A stretch of DNA of 64,000 nt, from the NCBI GenBank assembly GCA_036321795.1, contig JAWQCY010000005.1, forward strand, positions 147,861 to 211,860, given 5' to 3'. Origin of the DNA: CAKVON01 sp902475665. Its GTDB lineage: Bacteria > Actinomycetota > Coriobacteriia > Coriobacteriales > Atopobiaceae. Positions within the stretch are counted from its first letter, which is position 1. The number at the start of each line of letters is the position of its first letter. Below the pieces are notes generated by a model. The model was not told the DNA's origin and did not search any database. It worked only from the letters and a program-made list of their open reading frames with translations. Both the position numbers and the translations under genes were made by a program. Of this stretch, positions 1 to 8,562 are shown piece by piece.

Positions 1-1
1 T

Positions 2-79
2 GCCACGTGCCCCAACTGCGGCGCCCCCGTTGCCGAGGGCGACGCCTTCTGCATGTCCTGCGGCCAGAAGTTGCAGTAG
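2..79 (+). CDS. C-terminal end of a zinc-ribbon protein (5' truncated by window edge)
   Basis: Only the last 25 codons are present, read in the frame starting at base 2 and ending with TAG. They encode two CxxC knuckles, CPNC and CMSC, about ten residues apart, ending in GQKLQ. This is a typical zinc-ribbon placed at the very C terminus. Two other proteins in the window carry the same kind of ribbon at their N terminus. The function of the whole protein cannot be told from this fragment. A strong terminator follows about 60 bases downstream. Confidence 0.6.
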   Translation, partial: ATCPNCGAPVAEGDAFCMSCGQKLQ

Positions 80-138
80 CCCGCGCCTTGCTAGCCGCGC
101 GTCGTACGGATGCGCGCTTGGCGAACGACGTTTTTGTC

Positions 139-173
139 GAGCCCTGCCGAGCACTTCTCGGCAGGGCTCTTTT
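139..173 (+). terminator. Intrinsic terminator built around the GCCGAGAAGTGC repeat
   Basis: Thirteen-bp perfect stem (139-151 with 157-169), five-base loop, then a T-run. The downstream arm plus loop contains the exact 12-mer GCACTTCTCGGC, so the repeat family forms part of this terminator for the upstream zinc-ribbon gene. Confidence 0.85.
151..162 (-). repeat. GCCGAGAAGTGC repeat, copy 1 (inside terminator)
   Basis: Exact copy, read on the minus strand. It lies in the loop and 3' arm of the terminator at 139-173. Confidence 0.75.
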
Positions 174-193
174 GTGTCGCGACGCGCAAATGG

Positions 194-226
194 AGGACCC
201 CGCCAGGCATTGCCTGGCGGGGTCCT
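194..226. terminator. Bidirectional hairpin terminator between convergent genes
   Basis: A 15-bp perfect GC-rich stem (194-208 with 212-226) with a 3-base loop lies between the zinc-ribbon gene end and the end of lemA. T-tracts are short on both sides, so it probably serves lemA mainly. Confidence 0.7.
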
Positions 227-268
227 TTGACGTTGACGCGTATGTTCCGCGGATGCGGAAGGGTGTTG

Positions 269-820
269 CTAGAACTGGACCTTGGGAGCCTTGCGGGCGG
301 CCTCGTCCTCGACGACGAAGCCCTGCTTTGGGTCGAAGTGGCCGAAGCCGGCGACCAGGTTGCCCGGGAAGGTCTGGATGGCGTTGTTGTAGGTGAGGAC
401 GCAGTCGTTGTAGCTCTGGCGAGCGTAGCTGATCTTGTTCTCGGTGTCGGTGAGGTCGGACTGCAGCTGCTGGAAGTTGGCGTTGGCCTTGAGGTCGGGG
501 TAGGCCTCGGCGACGACGAGCAGCTGACGCAGGGCGCCCATGACCTGGTTCTCGGCAGCGGCGACCTCGCCCGGGGTGGTGGCGCTGGTGGAGGCGGCGC
601 GGGCGGCGGTCACGGCCGCGAGGGTCTCGCTCTCGTGGGAGGCATAGCCCTTGACGGTCTCGACCAGGTTGGGAATGAGGTCGTTACGGCGCTGGAGCTG
701 GGTCTCGATCGTCTGCCAGGCGTTGTCGCAGCGGTTGCGCTTGGTGACGATGCCGTTGTAGATGCCGACGCCGCCGACGGCAAGCAGCACTAGGACGACG
801 ACGACAATTGCGATGGGCAT
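269..820 (-). CDS. lemA: LemA family protein
   Basis: A 183-residue LemA family protein. The N terminus (residues 2-20) is a single membrane-anchoring helix rich in Val and Leu. It is followed by a soluble helical domain carrying the family hallmarks: NRCDNAWQTIE, RRNDLIPNLVETVKGYA, AYPDLKANANFQQLQ and the C-terminal FPGNLVAGFGHF. Start 820 (MPIAIVV) is chosen because AAAGGA lies just upstream; an upstream in-frame ATG at 880 would put 20 polar residues before the anchor and lacks a ribosome site. LemA proteins are widespread, their biochemical role is poorly defined, and they often act beside TPM-domain or protease genes, none of which is adjacent here. Confidence 0.9.
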   Translation of the reverse strand: MPIAIVVVVLVLLAVGGVGIYNGIVTKRNRCDNAWQTIETQLQRRNDLIPNLVETVKGYASHESETLAAVTAARAASTSATTPGEVAAAENQVMGALRQLLVVAEAYPDLKANANFQQLQSDLTDTENKISYARQSYNDCVLTYNNAIQTFPGNLVAGFGHFDPKQGFVVEDEAARKAPKVQF

Positions 821-935
821 GGTGATCCTTTCGACAGGGGCCGCCATGCGACCCGTCTTGCTAAGGGAAATCATACCCAAGAAGAAGGCGCCCCCATCCG
901 TGCGTTAAGCGAGACGAGGGCGCCAAGGCGTCAAA

Positions 936-1025
936 TGGCGGAGGGAGAGAGATTCGAACTCTCGGGACGCGTAAACGCCCAACGGTTTTCAAGACCGCCG
1001 CATTCAACCGCTCTGCCATCCCTCC
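936..1025 (-). tRNA. tRNA-Ser (anticodon TGA)
   Basis: On the minus strand the acceptor GGAGGGA (1025-1019) pairs with TCCCTCC (946-940). G is the discriminator base and CCA is encoded at 938-936. A 5-bp anticodon stem encloses loop CTTGAAA with anticodon TGA (plus-strand TCA at 989-991). There is a long variable arm and a TTCGAAT T-loop, all as expected of a class II serine tRNA of about 90 bases. Confidence 0.95.
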
Positions 1026-1158
1026 GACAGGGTGACCATTCTACCGCATGCGACGCGAGGAACGACGTGCGGGATGGCGCGTTTGCCGCGTCCGTCCGCT
1101 ACCATGGGCGCTATCGAGAAGTGCGGGAGAGGTGTGGCGACTACTGCGAGGGGGATGC

Positions 1159-1647
1159 GTGTCCGAGGCAGATGATCTTCTCTACATGAGGATGGCGCTC
1201 GACGAGGCGGCGCTTGCGGCTGAGGAGGGCGAGGTGCCGATCGGTGCCGTCGTCGTGTGCGACGGCTGTGTCGTGGCGCGTGCCCACAACCGCCGTGAGC
1301 TGGACCTGGACCCTTCGGCGCACGCGGAGTTCAGCGCGATGGTTGCCGCCTCGCGCGAGTTGGGGCGCTGGCGGCTCACGGGCTGCACGGTCTACGTGAC
1401 GCTGGAGCCATGCCTCATGTGCGCAGGCCTCATGGTCAACGCCCGCATCGACCGATGCGTGTACGGTGCGCCCGACCCCAAGGGCGGCGCGCTGGGCACC
1501 CTGTACGACGTGAGTCATGACGAGCGGCTGAACCACGAGTTCGAGGTTACCTCGGGCGTGCTGGCGGACGAGGCCGCCGCCCAGCTGCGCGACTTTTTCC
1601 GGGAGCGCCGCCGCATGGCAAAGGCCGCCCGGGCCACACGTGAGTGA
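1159..1647 (+). CDS. tadA: tRNA-specific adenosine deaminase TadA
   Basis: A 162-residue cytidine/deoxycytidylate-deaminase-fold enzyme that converts wobble A34 to inosine in tRNA-Arg(ACG). The zinc and catalytic motifs are present: HAE in SAHAEFSAM (about residue 53) and PCLMC in TLEPCLMCAG. MARIDRCVYGAPDPKGG-type downstream sequence is typical of TadA. The GTG at 1159 is preferred because GAGGGGGA precedes it; a much longer upstream extension is low-complexity and unlike the family. A TACCAT -10-like box lies at 1100-1105. It is transcribed away from tRNA-Ser. Confidence 0.93.
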   Translation: MSEADDLLYMRMALDEAALAAEEGEVPIGAVVVCDGCVVARAHNRRELDLDPSAHAEFSAMVAASRELGRWRLTGCTVYVTLEPCLMCAGLMVNARIDRCVYGAPDPKGGALGTLYDVSHDERLNHEFEVTSGVLADEAAAQLRDFFRERRRMAKAARATRE

Positions 1648-1703
1648 CCCAAGCGACCTTCTCGGTACTTCTCTGTAGGGGGCTTGTTGTCTGACGACGG
1701 TTG

Positions 1704-3257
1704 TTAGGCGATGACCAGCGAGCCGACGTAGACCATGACGGCCATGCAGGCCGCGTAGGCGAAGGCGTACTTGGCGATCTTGCCCAGGATCTCGCCGTCC
1801 TTGCCGACCAGGGCGCAGGCGGCACAGCCGATGGCGATGTTCTGCGGGCTAATCATCTTGCCGGCAGAGGTGCCCAGCGAGTTGGCGGCCACGAGCCAGG
1901 TGGGGTCCACGTGCAGGGTGCTCGCCGCCTGGAGCTGGACGTTGCCGAACAGGACCTCGCTGGAGGTGCCGGAGCCGGTGACGAAGGTGCCCAACGCGCC
2001 GAGCAGCGGGGCGACGATGGGGTACAGGCCACCGAGCGTGCCGACGAAGAAGGCGGCGATGCTGGCGATCATGCCCGAGTAGCCCATGATCTTGGCCACG
2101 GCGAGGACGCCGAGCATGGTGACGATGGTCTTGCTCATCTGGACGCAGGTGTCGCGGAACACCAGGGCCATCTCGCGGGCGGGGCAGCGCTGGATGATGC
2201 CACCGACGATGCCGCAGAGCATGATCAGGACGCCGGGCGTGTTGACCCAGGTGAAGGTAAGGGTGGTCTCGGGGTCGCCCGCGTAGATGTTGACGGTGCT
2301 CTTGATGGCGGACAGCGGCTCGTTGATGGCGGGGATGAGCTTGCTGGTGAGCAGCAGCACCACGAAGATCAGGACGAACGGCGACCAGGCGCGGAGCTTC
2401 TGGGCGGCCGTCTCGTCCTCGGCGTCGTCAGCCTGGGCGACGTCCAGGTGGTGCTCGGCGGGGACCTCGACGCCCTTGCGGGACAGCGCGAAGGCGAAGG
2501 TCAGCGCGAGCGAGAAGACCGCGGCGACCACGTCGGCGAGTGCCGGGCCGATGAACATGGCGGCGACCAGCTCGGAGATGGCAAAGCTGAGGCCGGCGAC
2601 CAGGGTCACGGGCAGCGCGCCCTTGAGGGCCTTGGGGCCGCCCCCGACGAGCATGACCATGAGGATCGGGCAGGCCACGACGAACGGGAACACCTGGATG
2701 GCCTGGGTGGTGGCCAGCTGCACCGGGTCGATGCCGGTGATGGAGGCCAACGTCGTGGTGGGAATGCCTATCGAGCCGAACATGGTGGGGACGCTGTTGG
2801 CGATGAGGCAGCACAGGATGGCGGTGACGGGCGAGATGCCCAGCGCCACCAGCATCGACGCCGGGATGGCGACGGCGGTGCCGAAGCCGGCCATGCCCTC
2901 GAGGAAGCCGCCGAAGCACCAGCCGATGAGCAGGGTCAGGACGCGCCTGTCGGCCGAGACGCCGCACAGCATGCGCTTGATCGAGTCCATCGCGCCGGTG
3001 TGGACCGTCAGGTTGTAGGTGAAGACGGCCGCGATGATCACGATGACGATGGGCCAGACCGCCATGGCAAAGCCCTCGAGTGCCGCGGTGGCGATGTTGA
3101 CCGGCGTCATGTGCCAGCCGAGAAGTGCCGCGAGGATCGCGACCAAAAGCGCGCCCAGGCTGGCCTTGTAGGCCTCCATGTGCAGGCCGCACAAGGCGAT
3201 GACCAGCCAGAAGATGGGCGTAAGGGCAAGAAGGAACATTCCGAGCAGACCGAGCAT
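1704..3257 (-). CDS. lctP: L-lactate permease (LctP family)
   Basis: A 517-residue polytopic membrane protein of the LctP family, which takes up lactate (and often glycolate) with protons. It has roughly 12-14 hydrophobic segments throughout, the family sequences GGFLEGMAGFGTAVAIPASML and a C-terminal block TGSGTSSEVLFGNVQ. Length matches the usual 500-560. Start 3257 follows GGGAGAT. No lactate dehydrogenase or lactate-utilisation gene is adjacent, so it appears to be a monocistronic unit with its own promoter at 3293-3311. Confidence 0.93.
   Translation of the reverse strand: MLGLLGMFLLALTPIFWLVIALCGLHMEAYKASLGALLVAILAALLGWHMTPVNIATAALEGFAMAVWPIVIVIIAAVFTYNLTVHTGAMDSIKRMLCGVSADRRVLTLLIGWCFGGFLEGMAGFGTAVAIPASMLVALGISPVTAILCCLIANSVPTMFGSIGIPTTTLASITGIDPVQLATTQAIQVFPFVVACPILMVMLVGGGPKALKGALPVTLVAGLSFAISELVAAMFIGPALADVVAAVFSLALTFAFALSRKGVEVPAEHHLDVAQADDAEDETAAQKLRAWSPFVLIFVVLLLTSKLIPAINEPLSAIKSTVNIYAGDPETTLTFTWVNTPGVLIMLCGIVGGIIQRCPAREMALVFRDTCVQMSKTIVTMLGVLAVAKIMGYSGMIASIAAFFVGTLGGLYPIVAPLLGALGTFVTGSGTSSEVLFGNVQLQAASTLHVDPTWLVAANSLGTSAGKMISPQNIAIGCAACALVGKDGEILGKIAKYAFAYAACMAVMVYVGSLVIA
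3117..3128 (+). repeat. GCCGAGAAGTGC repeat, copy 2 (within lctP, antisense)
   Basis: Exact plus-strand copy lying inside the minus-strand lctP gene, near its 5' end, where it encodes Ala-Leu-Leu-Gly in a membrane segment. Confidence 0.75.
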
Positions 3258-3292
3258 TGTGTATCTCCCGTCGCGTGGGACCGAGCGAGTAA

Positions 3293-3311
3293 TTACCGTT
3301 TACCGATAATA
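3293..3311 (-). promoter_or_regulatory. Probable lctP promoter with repeated TTACCG boxes
   Basis: On the minus strand TATTAT (plus 3306-3311) lies 48 bases upstream of the lctP start. Immediately downstream of it are two TTACCG boxes 7 bp apart (3293-3298 and 3300-3305). Their position between -10 and start would suit a repressor. This is inferred from sequence only. Confidence 0.35.
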
Positions 3312-3339
3312 TCAGGCCGCTCGCAGCGAGATGTCCACA

Positions 3340-4608
3340 CTAAACGACTTGAAACACGAAGAAGTCCAGGTAATGCGACTCGGGCACGCCCCACAGGATG
3401 GGATGGTCGGGGGCCTGCTGGCGCTCCTCAACCTGCTTGAGCTGCACGTTTGCCTGGTGTGCGGCGTCGGCGATGGCCTTTGCCAGAAGGTCGCGCGTCA
3501 TGAAGTGGCTGCAGCTGCAGGTGGCCAGGTAACCGCCGCGCGGCAGCAGGCGCATGGCCTCGTAGTTGATCTCGCGGTAGCCCTTGGCGGCGTGCGCGAC
3601 GGTGCCGCGGCTCTTGGTGAACGCCGGTGGGTCGAGCACGATCAGGTCGAACGGGCCGCCCTGCTCGCGCAGGCGCGAACGGTCGCGACGCAGCTCGGGC
3701 AGGTACTCGAGGACGTTCGCGCAGGTGAAGTCCATGCGGGCGTCGAGGCCGTTGAGGCGCGCGTTGGCGCGCGCGAGCTCGATGGCGGTATCGCTCACGT
3801 CGACGCAGCGGACGAGCTCGGCCCCGCCGGCGGCGGCGTTGAGGCCGAACGGCCCCACATGGCAGAAGCAGTCCAGCACGCGCCTGCCGCCCGCCAGCTC
3901 GCGTACGGCACGACGGTTGTACTTCTGGTCGAGGAAGAACCCCGTCTTCTGGCTATTCTCGATGTCAAGGTCGTAGGCCAGGCCGTTCTCGACGACCTGG
4001 ATGCGGGCGTCGTCGGGTGCCTCGGCTCCGTCGCCGACCCACCAGCCCTTCTCTTGAGGCAGGCCCTCCTTGGCGCGGCTGGGCGAGTCGTTTCGCTCGT
4101 AGATCGCGCGCACGTCCTGCCCGTCGGCGCGCAGGGTCGACAGCAGCAGTGGGTAGACGACGGGCTTGAGCAGCTCCATCCCGACGGTTCCGACCTGGGT
4201 CACCAGCACGTGCTCGTAGCGGTCGACGATCAGGCCGGGCATGCCGTCGGCCTCCGAGAAGACCACGCGACAGCAGTTGGTGTCGGGCTCGCAGCCTGGG
4301 AGGGCGCGTCCTCCCATGGTCACCTTGCGGTGGTTCCAGGCGTAGGCCACGCGGCGCGACCAGAAGGCCCCATCGACGCGGTCGTTGACGTTGCGCGTGA
4401 CGATGCGCACGCGAATCTTGCTGTTGTGGGAGACGAGGCCGGCGCCCTGCCAGGTGCCGTTCTCCTCGAACACGTCGACGACGCTGCCGTTGGCACACGG
4501 CTCGGCATCGATGACCTCGCCCTCGAAGACCCAGGGGTGGCCCGCCTTGAGCGAGCGGGCGGCCTTGCGCGTGACGACGAGCTTGGGGTAGGGGCGCTGC
4601 TGCCTCAT
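3340..4608 (-). CDS. RlmI-type class I rRNA large-subunit methyltransferase
   Basis: A 422-residue SAM-dependent methyltransferase of the RlmI/RlmK family, which methylates cytosine C5 in 23S rRNA. An N-terminal PUA-like RNA-binding region (residues about 8-90, KAGHPWVFEGEV) is followed by the family segment SQKTGFFLDQKYNRR, the SAM loop VLDCFCHVGPFGL, the acidic VDVSD, the catalytic LDPPAFTKSR and the second cysteine motif CSCSHF. Start 4608 has AGGGGACGC directly upstream. It begins 9 bases after the helicase stop, so the two are co-transcribed, which suits a shared job in ribosome assembly. The exact target base is inferred from family only. Confidence 0.88.
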   Translation of the reverse strand: MRQQRPYPKLVVTRKAARSLKAGHPWVFEGEVIDAEPCANGSVVDVFEENGTWQGAGLVSHNSKIRVRIVTRNVNDRVDGAFWSRRVAYAWNHRKVTMGGRALPGCEPDTNCCRVVFSEADGMPGLIVDRYEHVLVTQVGTVGMELLKPVVYPLLLSTLRADGQDVRAIYERNDSPSRAKEGLPQEKGWWVGDGAEAPDDARIQVVENGLAYDLDIENSQKTGFFLDQKYNRRAVRELAGGRRVLDCFCHVGPFGLNAAAGGAELVRCVDVSDTAIELARANARLNGLDARMDFTCANVLEYLPELRRDRSRLREQGGPFDLIVLDPPAFTKSRGTVAHAAKGYREINYEAMRLLPRGGYLATCSCSHFMTRDLLAKAIADAAHQANVQLKQVEERQQAPDHPILWGVPESHYLDFFVFQVV

Positions 4609-4617
4609 GCGCGTCCC

Positions 4618-5889
4618 CTAGTAGTGACGGCCGTAGCGGCCGCCACGCGGGCCACGGCCGCGGCTGCGCGAGCCGCTGAACATGGTGCGCGTGGGCTTGG
4701 AGGTCGAACGGCGCGAGTTGGGCACGATGCGCCCCGAGTCATAGTCGAAGCCCTCGAGGTCCCACACGGGCACGAGCTTGCCGGTGAAGTACTCGATCTC
4801 GCGCAGCGGGCTGATCTCGTCGGGGGCGACGAAGGTGTAGGCATGGCCGGTGGCGCCTGCGCGGCCCGTGCGGCCGATGCGGTGCACGTAGTCCTCGGGG
4901 TCCATGGGGACGTCGAAGTTGACGACGGCGTCGATGCCGGAGACGTCGATGCCGCGGCTCATGACGTCGGTCGCCACGAGGACCTGGATCTTGCCCGCAC
5001 GGAACTTCTCGAGAGCCCTCTCGCGGGCGCCCTGCGGACGGTCGGCGTGCATGACGTCGACCTTGACGCCGGCCTTCCTGAGCAGCTTGCACACGTCGTC
5101 GACGCGGTGCTTGGTGCGGCAGAAGACCAGCACGCGCTCGGGGGCGAACCTGTCGAGAAGTGCCTCGAGCAGTTGGGTCTTCTGGCCCTGGGTGACCGGG
5201 CACAGGTGCTCCTCGACGGTGTCGGCCGTCTCGCCGGTGCGGGCGATCTCGACGGTGACGGGGTCGGTGAGAAGCGCGTCGATGGTCGACTTGATCGACG
5301 GCGGGATCGTTGCCGAGAAGAGCAGCGTCTGGTGCTTGGTGGGAAGCTCGTGCATGATGCGGCGGATGCTGGGCCAAAAGCCCATGTCCAGCATGCGGTC
5401 GGCCTCGTCGAGGACGAGGGTCTCGACCTGCGAGAGGCTCACGTGGTCGTGCTCGATCAGGTCCAGCAGGCGGCCAGGGGTTGCCACGAGCATGTCGCAG
5501 CCTCGCTCGAGCTCGGTGATCTGCCTGTCGAACTTGGTGCCGCCGACCACGATGGTGGCGCGCTGGCCGGTCTGGGCGCACACGACGCTCGCGACCTTGT
5601 CGATCTGCTGCGCCAGCTCGCGCGTGGGGGTGACCACCAGGGCAAAGGGACCGCGGTGCCTCTTTGTCGCGCGGCGTGTGCCGTCCCCGCCCGCGATGCG
5701 TTGCAGGGTGGGCAGCGTGAACGCGGCGGTCTTGCCGGTGCCCGTCTGGGCGGAGGCCACGACGTCGCGTCCCTCCAGCACGCAGGGGATGGCATCTGCC
5801 TGGACGGGGGTGGGATCGGTGAAGCCGAGCGCCTCGACGCCGGCTAGTATCTGCTCGTTGAGGCCGAGCTTGCCAAATTCGTTATCCAT
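4618..5889 (-). CDS. DEAD-box ATP-dependent RNA helicase (RhlE/CsdA type)
   Basis: A 423-residue helicase with all motifs in order: Q motif (GFTDPTPVQ), Walker A AQTGTGKT, PTRELAQQ, DEAD as VLDEADRM, SAT, VFCRTK, ATDVMSRGID and HRIGRTGR. The short C-terminal tail is rich in Arg, Gly and Ser and may bind RNA. The ATG at 5889 (MDNEFGKLG) gives the standard N terminus, but its ribosome site is weak (GCGGGT), and a GTG 24 bases upstream remains possible. It forms an operon with the downstream rRNA methyltransferase, pointing to ribosome biogenesis or cold adaptation. Confidence 0.92.
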   Translation of the reverse strand: MDNEFGKLGLNEQILAGVEALGFTDPTPVQADAIPCVLEGRDVVASAQTGTGKTAAFTLPTLQRIAGGDGTRRATKRHRGPFALVVTPTRELAQQIDKVASVVCAQTGQRATIVVGGTKFDRQITELERGCDMLVATPGRLLDLIEHDHVSLSQVETLVLDEADRMLDMGFWPSIRRIMHELPTKHQTLLFSATIPPSIKSTIDALLTDPVTVEIARTGETADTVEEHLCPVTQGQKTQLLEALLDRFAPERVLVFCRTKHRVDDVCKLLRKAGVKVDVMHADRPQGARERALEKFRAGKIQVLVATDVMSRGIDVSGIDAVVNFDVPMDPEDYVHRIGRTGRAGATGHAYTFVAPDEISPLREIEYFTGKLVPVWDLEGFDYDSGRIVPNSRRSTSKPTRTMFSGSRSRGRGPRGGRYGRHY

Positions 5890-5924
5890 ACCCGCAAGTA
5901 TGCCATACACGCAGGTCGCCGGGG

Positions 5925-6443
5925 CTAGCGCACGCGGGTGACAAGATCTCCCTTGCGTGGGGCGGCCTCGCCGGCGGGCTTGGCGGCATGGCCCAAGATC
6001 ACGTGGCCGACGCCGCGCCAGTCGCCGGCGACACCCCACTTTCGCAGCAGGGCCTTGCCCTCGGTCGAGTTGAACTCCTCGAAGGCGCGGTGGATCCAGC
6101 ACGAGCCCAGGCCCAGCGCGTGCGCCGCGTTGAGCATGTTGCCGATTGCCAGCGAGCCGTCCTCCACGCAGGTGGGGACGTCCGGGTCCACCAGCACCAC
6201 GACCACGGTGCCCGCGCCGTAGAACGGGTCGCCCGACGAGCCCATGATCCGCGCGTTCATGCGCGAGAGCTCCGCCACGTCGTCCGGGTTGGTGACGACG
6301 ACGAAGTGCCACGGTTGGCGGCCCATGCCGCTGGGCGCGAACGCGCCCGCCTCGACGACCTTCTCGATATCCGACTCCGCGACCGGCTCCGCCGTGTATG
6401 CCCTGCAGCTCCTGCGGCCGGTGAGCATCTCGAACGCGTCCAT
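5925..6443 (-). CDS. Nitroreductase family protein
   Basis: A 172-residue FMN-dependent nitroreductase-fold oxidoreductase. The N-terminal RRSCRAYTAEPV gives the usual FMN-phosphate-binding Arg/Ser, GAFAPSGMGRQPWHFVVV is the flavin-contacting block, and ALGLGSCWI with a C-terminal GHAAKP is typical of short nitroreductases. Start 6443 follows AAAGGGGAACC. Substrate is not predictable. The gene lies just upstream of the helicase operon with a 35-base gap and may be read with it. Confidence 0.9.
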   Translation of the reverse strand: MDAFEMLTGRRSCRAYTAEPVAESDIEKVVEAGAFAPSGMGRQPWHFVVVTNPDDVAELSRMNARIMGSSGDPFYGAGTVVVVLVDPDVPTCVEDGSLAIGNMLNAAHALGLGSCWIHRAFEEFNSTEGKALLRKWGVAGDWRGVGHVILGHAAKPAGEAAPRKGDLVTRVR

Positions 6444-6493
6444 GGTTCCCCTTTCGTCGTGGCCTCTTGACGTCGCTTGTACCCCGGTTGCCG

Positions 6494-7351
6494 CTACAGC
6501 ACGCCCTCGGACGAGCCGGTGATTGCGCCGGAGTCGACGCCTTGCGTGGCCTGACCCAGGTCAAGCCAGTCGATGACCTTCCGGATGGCCAGGTTCCAGA
6601 ACTCCCAGTGGTGCGCGTGGCCCTCCGCCTCGAACCAGGTGACGTCCAGCCCCAGGTCGCGCAGCAGGTCGCGGTAGGCGACGTTGCAGCCGAAGAGGTG
6701 GTCGTCGCAGCCGCAACCCATCCAGATGCGGGGCTTGGGACCGTCCGCGGCAGCCAGCTCGCGGGCGATGCGCTCGTAGTCGATCGGCGATCCGGGGTAG
6801 TCGGCGGGGTCCATGCCCAGTACGCAGCGCCAGCTCTCGCGCGTGAAGCCCAGCGGCGAGGGCACGTCGGTCGCGGTGGCGATCGCGTCCTTCTCGAGGG
6901 CGGACGACATGGCGGCGACCGCGCCGAAGGTCTCGGGGTGGGCCAGGCCGTTGACGATGGCGCCGAACCCGCCCATGCTCAGGCCCGCGAGGTAGGTGTC
7001 CTCGCGGCGATGCGACAGGTCGAAGGTCGCGCGCGTGAAGTCGACCAGCTCGCGGGTGACGAAGGTGCCGTAGCGCTCGCCCGACAGGGAGGAGTCGACG
7101 TAGAAGCGGTTGTCGCCCGAGGGCATGACCAGCGCGAGGTCATGCTGGGTTGCCCAGCGGATGACGCGGGTCTGCGTAATCCAGTCGGTGTAGTTGCCGT
7201 GCAGGCCATGCAGCAGGTACATCGTCTTGAAGGGACCCTTTGCCATGGGCCGTCCGTCCGGGAACGACACCTTGTCGGTGGGCAGGACCACCTCGGCCGC
7301 GACCGTGCGGTTGAGGCAGTACGAGTAGAAGTTCGTGGTCATGATCGCCAT
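6494..7351 (-). CDS. Alpha/beta hydrolase, esterase D / tributyrin-esterase family
   Basis: A 285-residue cytoplasmic esterase. The oxyanion segment is YLLHGLHGNYTDW and the nucleophile elbow GLSMGGFG. An acid residue lies in GCGCDDHL, and the catalytic His sits in EGHAHHWEFW near the C terminus. These match the S-formylglutathione hydrolase/EstA group that acts on short acyl esters. No signal peptide is visible. Start 7351 follows AAGGGAGC. It is transcribed divergently from metA across a 116-bp gap holding an inverted repeat. The real substrate is unknown. Confidence 0.88.
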   Translation of the reverse strand: MAIMTTNFYSYCLNRTVAAEVVLPTDKVSFPDGRPMAKGPFKTMYLLHGLHGNYTDWITQTRVIRWATQHDLALVMPSGDNRFYVDSSLSGERYGTFVTRELVDFTRATFDLSHRREDTYLAGLSMGGFGAIVNGLAHPETFGAVAAMSSALEKDAIATATDVPSPLGFTRESWRCVLGMDPADYPGSPIDYERIARELAAADGPKPRIWMGCGCDDHLFGCNVAYRDLLRDLGLDVTWFEAEGHAHHWEFWNLAIRKVIDWLDLGQATQGVDSGAITGSSEGVL

Positions 7352-7379
7352 GGGGCGCTCCCTTCGGTGGCCGACTCCC

Positions 7380-7420
7380 TATATATGCGCACGACTTTAA
7401 TGCCCTTCTCGGCATATATA
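7380..7420. promoter_or_regulatory. Inverted repeat TATATATGC...GCATATATA in the esterase-metA divergent gap
   Basis: Nine-bp perfect arms (7380-7388 and 7412-7420) are separated by 23 bp in an AT-rich island between two divergent genes. The arms could overlap -10 boxes in either direction, which would suit a shared operator. No known box is recognised. Confidence 0.4.
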
Positions 7421-7467
7421 CTGATTTTTGCACGGTTCTCGCACTGATTACGAAAGGGGCTACCCAG

Positions 7468-8424
7468 GTGCCCATCAACATTCCCGATGGCCTTCCCGCC
7501 AAGACAACGCTGCACCAGGAGCACATCTTCGCGCTGGACGAGGAGACCGCGAGCAAGCAGGACATCCGTCCCCTGCGCGTGGCGATCCTCAACCTCATGC
7601 CCAAGAAGGTCGAGACCGAGACCCAGATCCTGCGCCTGATCTCCAAGTCGCCGCTGCAGGTGGACATCGACTTCATGCGCGTCTCGACCCACGAGGCGCA
7701 GCACGTCTCCAAAGATCACCTGGTCAAGTTCTACGACACGTTCGAGAACCTTCGGCACAACAACTACGACGGCCTGATCATCACCGGTGCGCCGGTCGAG
7801 CAGATGCCGTTCGAGAAGGTCGACTACTGGGACGAGCTGTGCGAGATCATCGACTGGTCCCAGGAGCACGTGTTCTCGACCATCACCCTGTGCTGGGGTG
7901 CGCTGGCCATGCTGTGGCACCTGCACCAGGTCCCCAAGCGCCAGCTGGGCGCCAAGCTGTTCGGCGTCTTCCCGCAGCGCCTGTGCGACGAGTACAACTT
8001 CCTTACCAACGGCTTCGACGAGGTGCACAACATGCCGCACTCCCGCCATGCCGCGATTGACACCAACGAGCTGGCCAAGCACCCCGAGCTGCAGGTCCTC
8101 TCGCAGGGCTTCGAGACTGGCCCGGCCCTCATCGCCACGCGCGACTTCCACGAGATCTACGTCACGGGCCACTTCGAGTACGGCCGCGACACCCTGGCCG
8201 ACGAGTACTGGCGCGACTTCCACGCGGGGCTGCCCATCAAGCTGCCCGAGAACTACTTCCCGGAGGACAACCCCGAGAGGCAGCCCATCTTCACCTGGCG
8301 TAGCCACGCCAACCTGCTGTACCGCAACTGGCTCAACTGGATCTACCAGATGACGCCCTACGACCTCGACCAGATTCCCGCCCGCATCGCCGAGCTGCAC
8401 GAGCGCGTGGAAGAGAAGTTCTAG
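7468..8424 (+). CDS. metA: Homoserine O-acetyltransferase (MetA type)
   Basis: A 318-residue enzyme that acylates homoserine in methionine synthesis. The catalytic residues fall at the canonical numbering: Cys142 (TLCWGA), His235 and Glu237 (GHFEYGRD). Residue 111 is Glu (GAPVEQM). In MetA enzymes Glu111 favours acetyl-CoA and Gly111 succinyl-CoA, so acetyltransferase activity is inferred. The GTG start at 7468 follows AAAGGGGC at good spacing. No other methionine gene is adjacent, although a degenerate homocysteine-methyltransferase-like gene lies at 60.3 kb. Confidence 0.93.
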   Translation: MPINIPDGLPAKTTLHQEHIFALDEETASKQDIRPLRVAILNLMPKKVETETQILRLISKSPLQVDIDFMRVSTHEAQHVSKDHLVKFYDTFENLRHNNYDGLIITGAPVEQMPFEKVDYWDELCEIIDWSQEHVFSTITLCWGALAMLWHLHQVPKRQLGAKLFGVFPQRLCDEYNFLTNGFDEVHNMPHSRHAAIDTNELAKHPELQVLSQGFETGPALIATRDFHEIYVTGHFEYGRDTLADEYWRDFHAGLPIKLPENYFPEDNPERQPIFTWRSHANLLYRNWLNWIYQMTPYDLDQIPARIAELHERVEEKF

Positions 8425-8562
8425 CGCCTTGGCGAGAAGACCCTTCCGTACGGCAACTCCTGACGCCTGCCGTCTGGGTGGCGTATCCGGTTCGCTAGCC
8501 GACATCTGTTAAGGCATGTTGCAGCAAGCTGTTGAAATGCCAAGTGCCATGTCTGGATTTGC

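Noticed and set aside
7352..7467. SAM or T-box riboswitch upstream of metA
   Set aside because: The gap is only 116 bp, shared with a divergent gene, and has none of the conserved riboswitch sequences.
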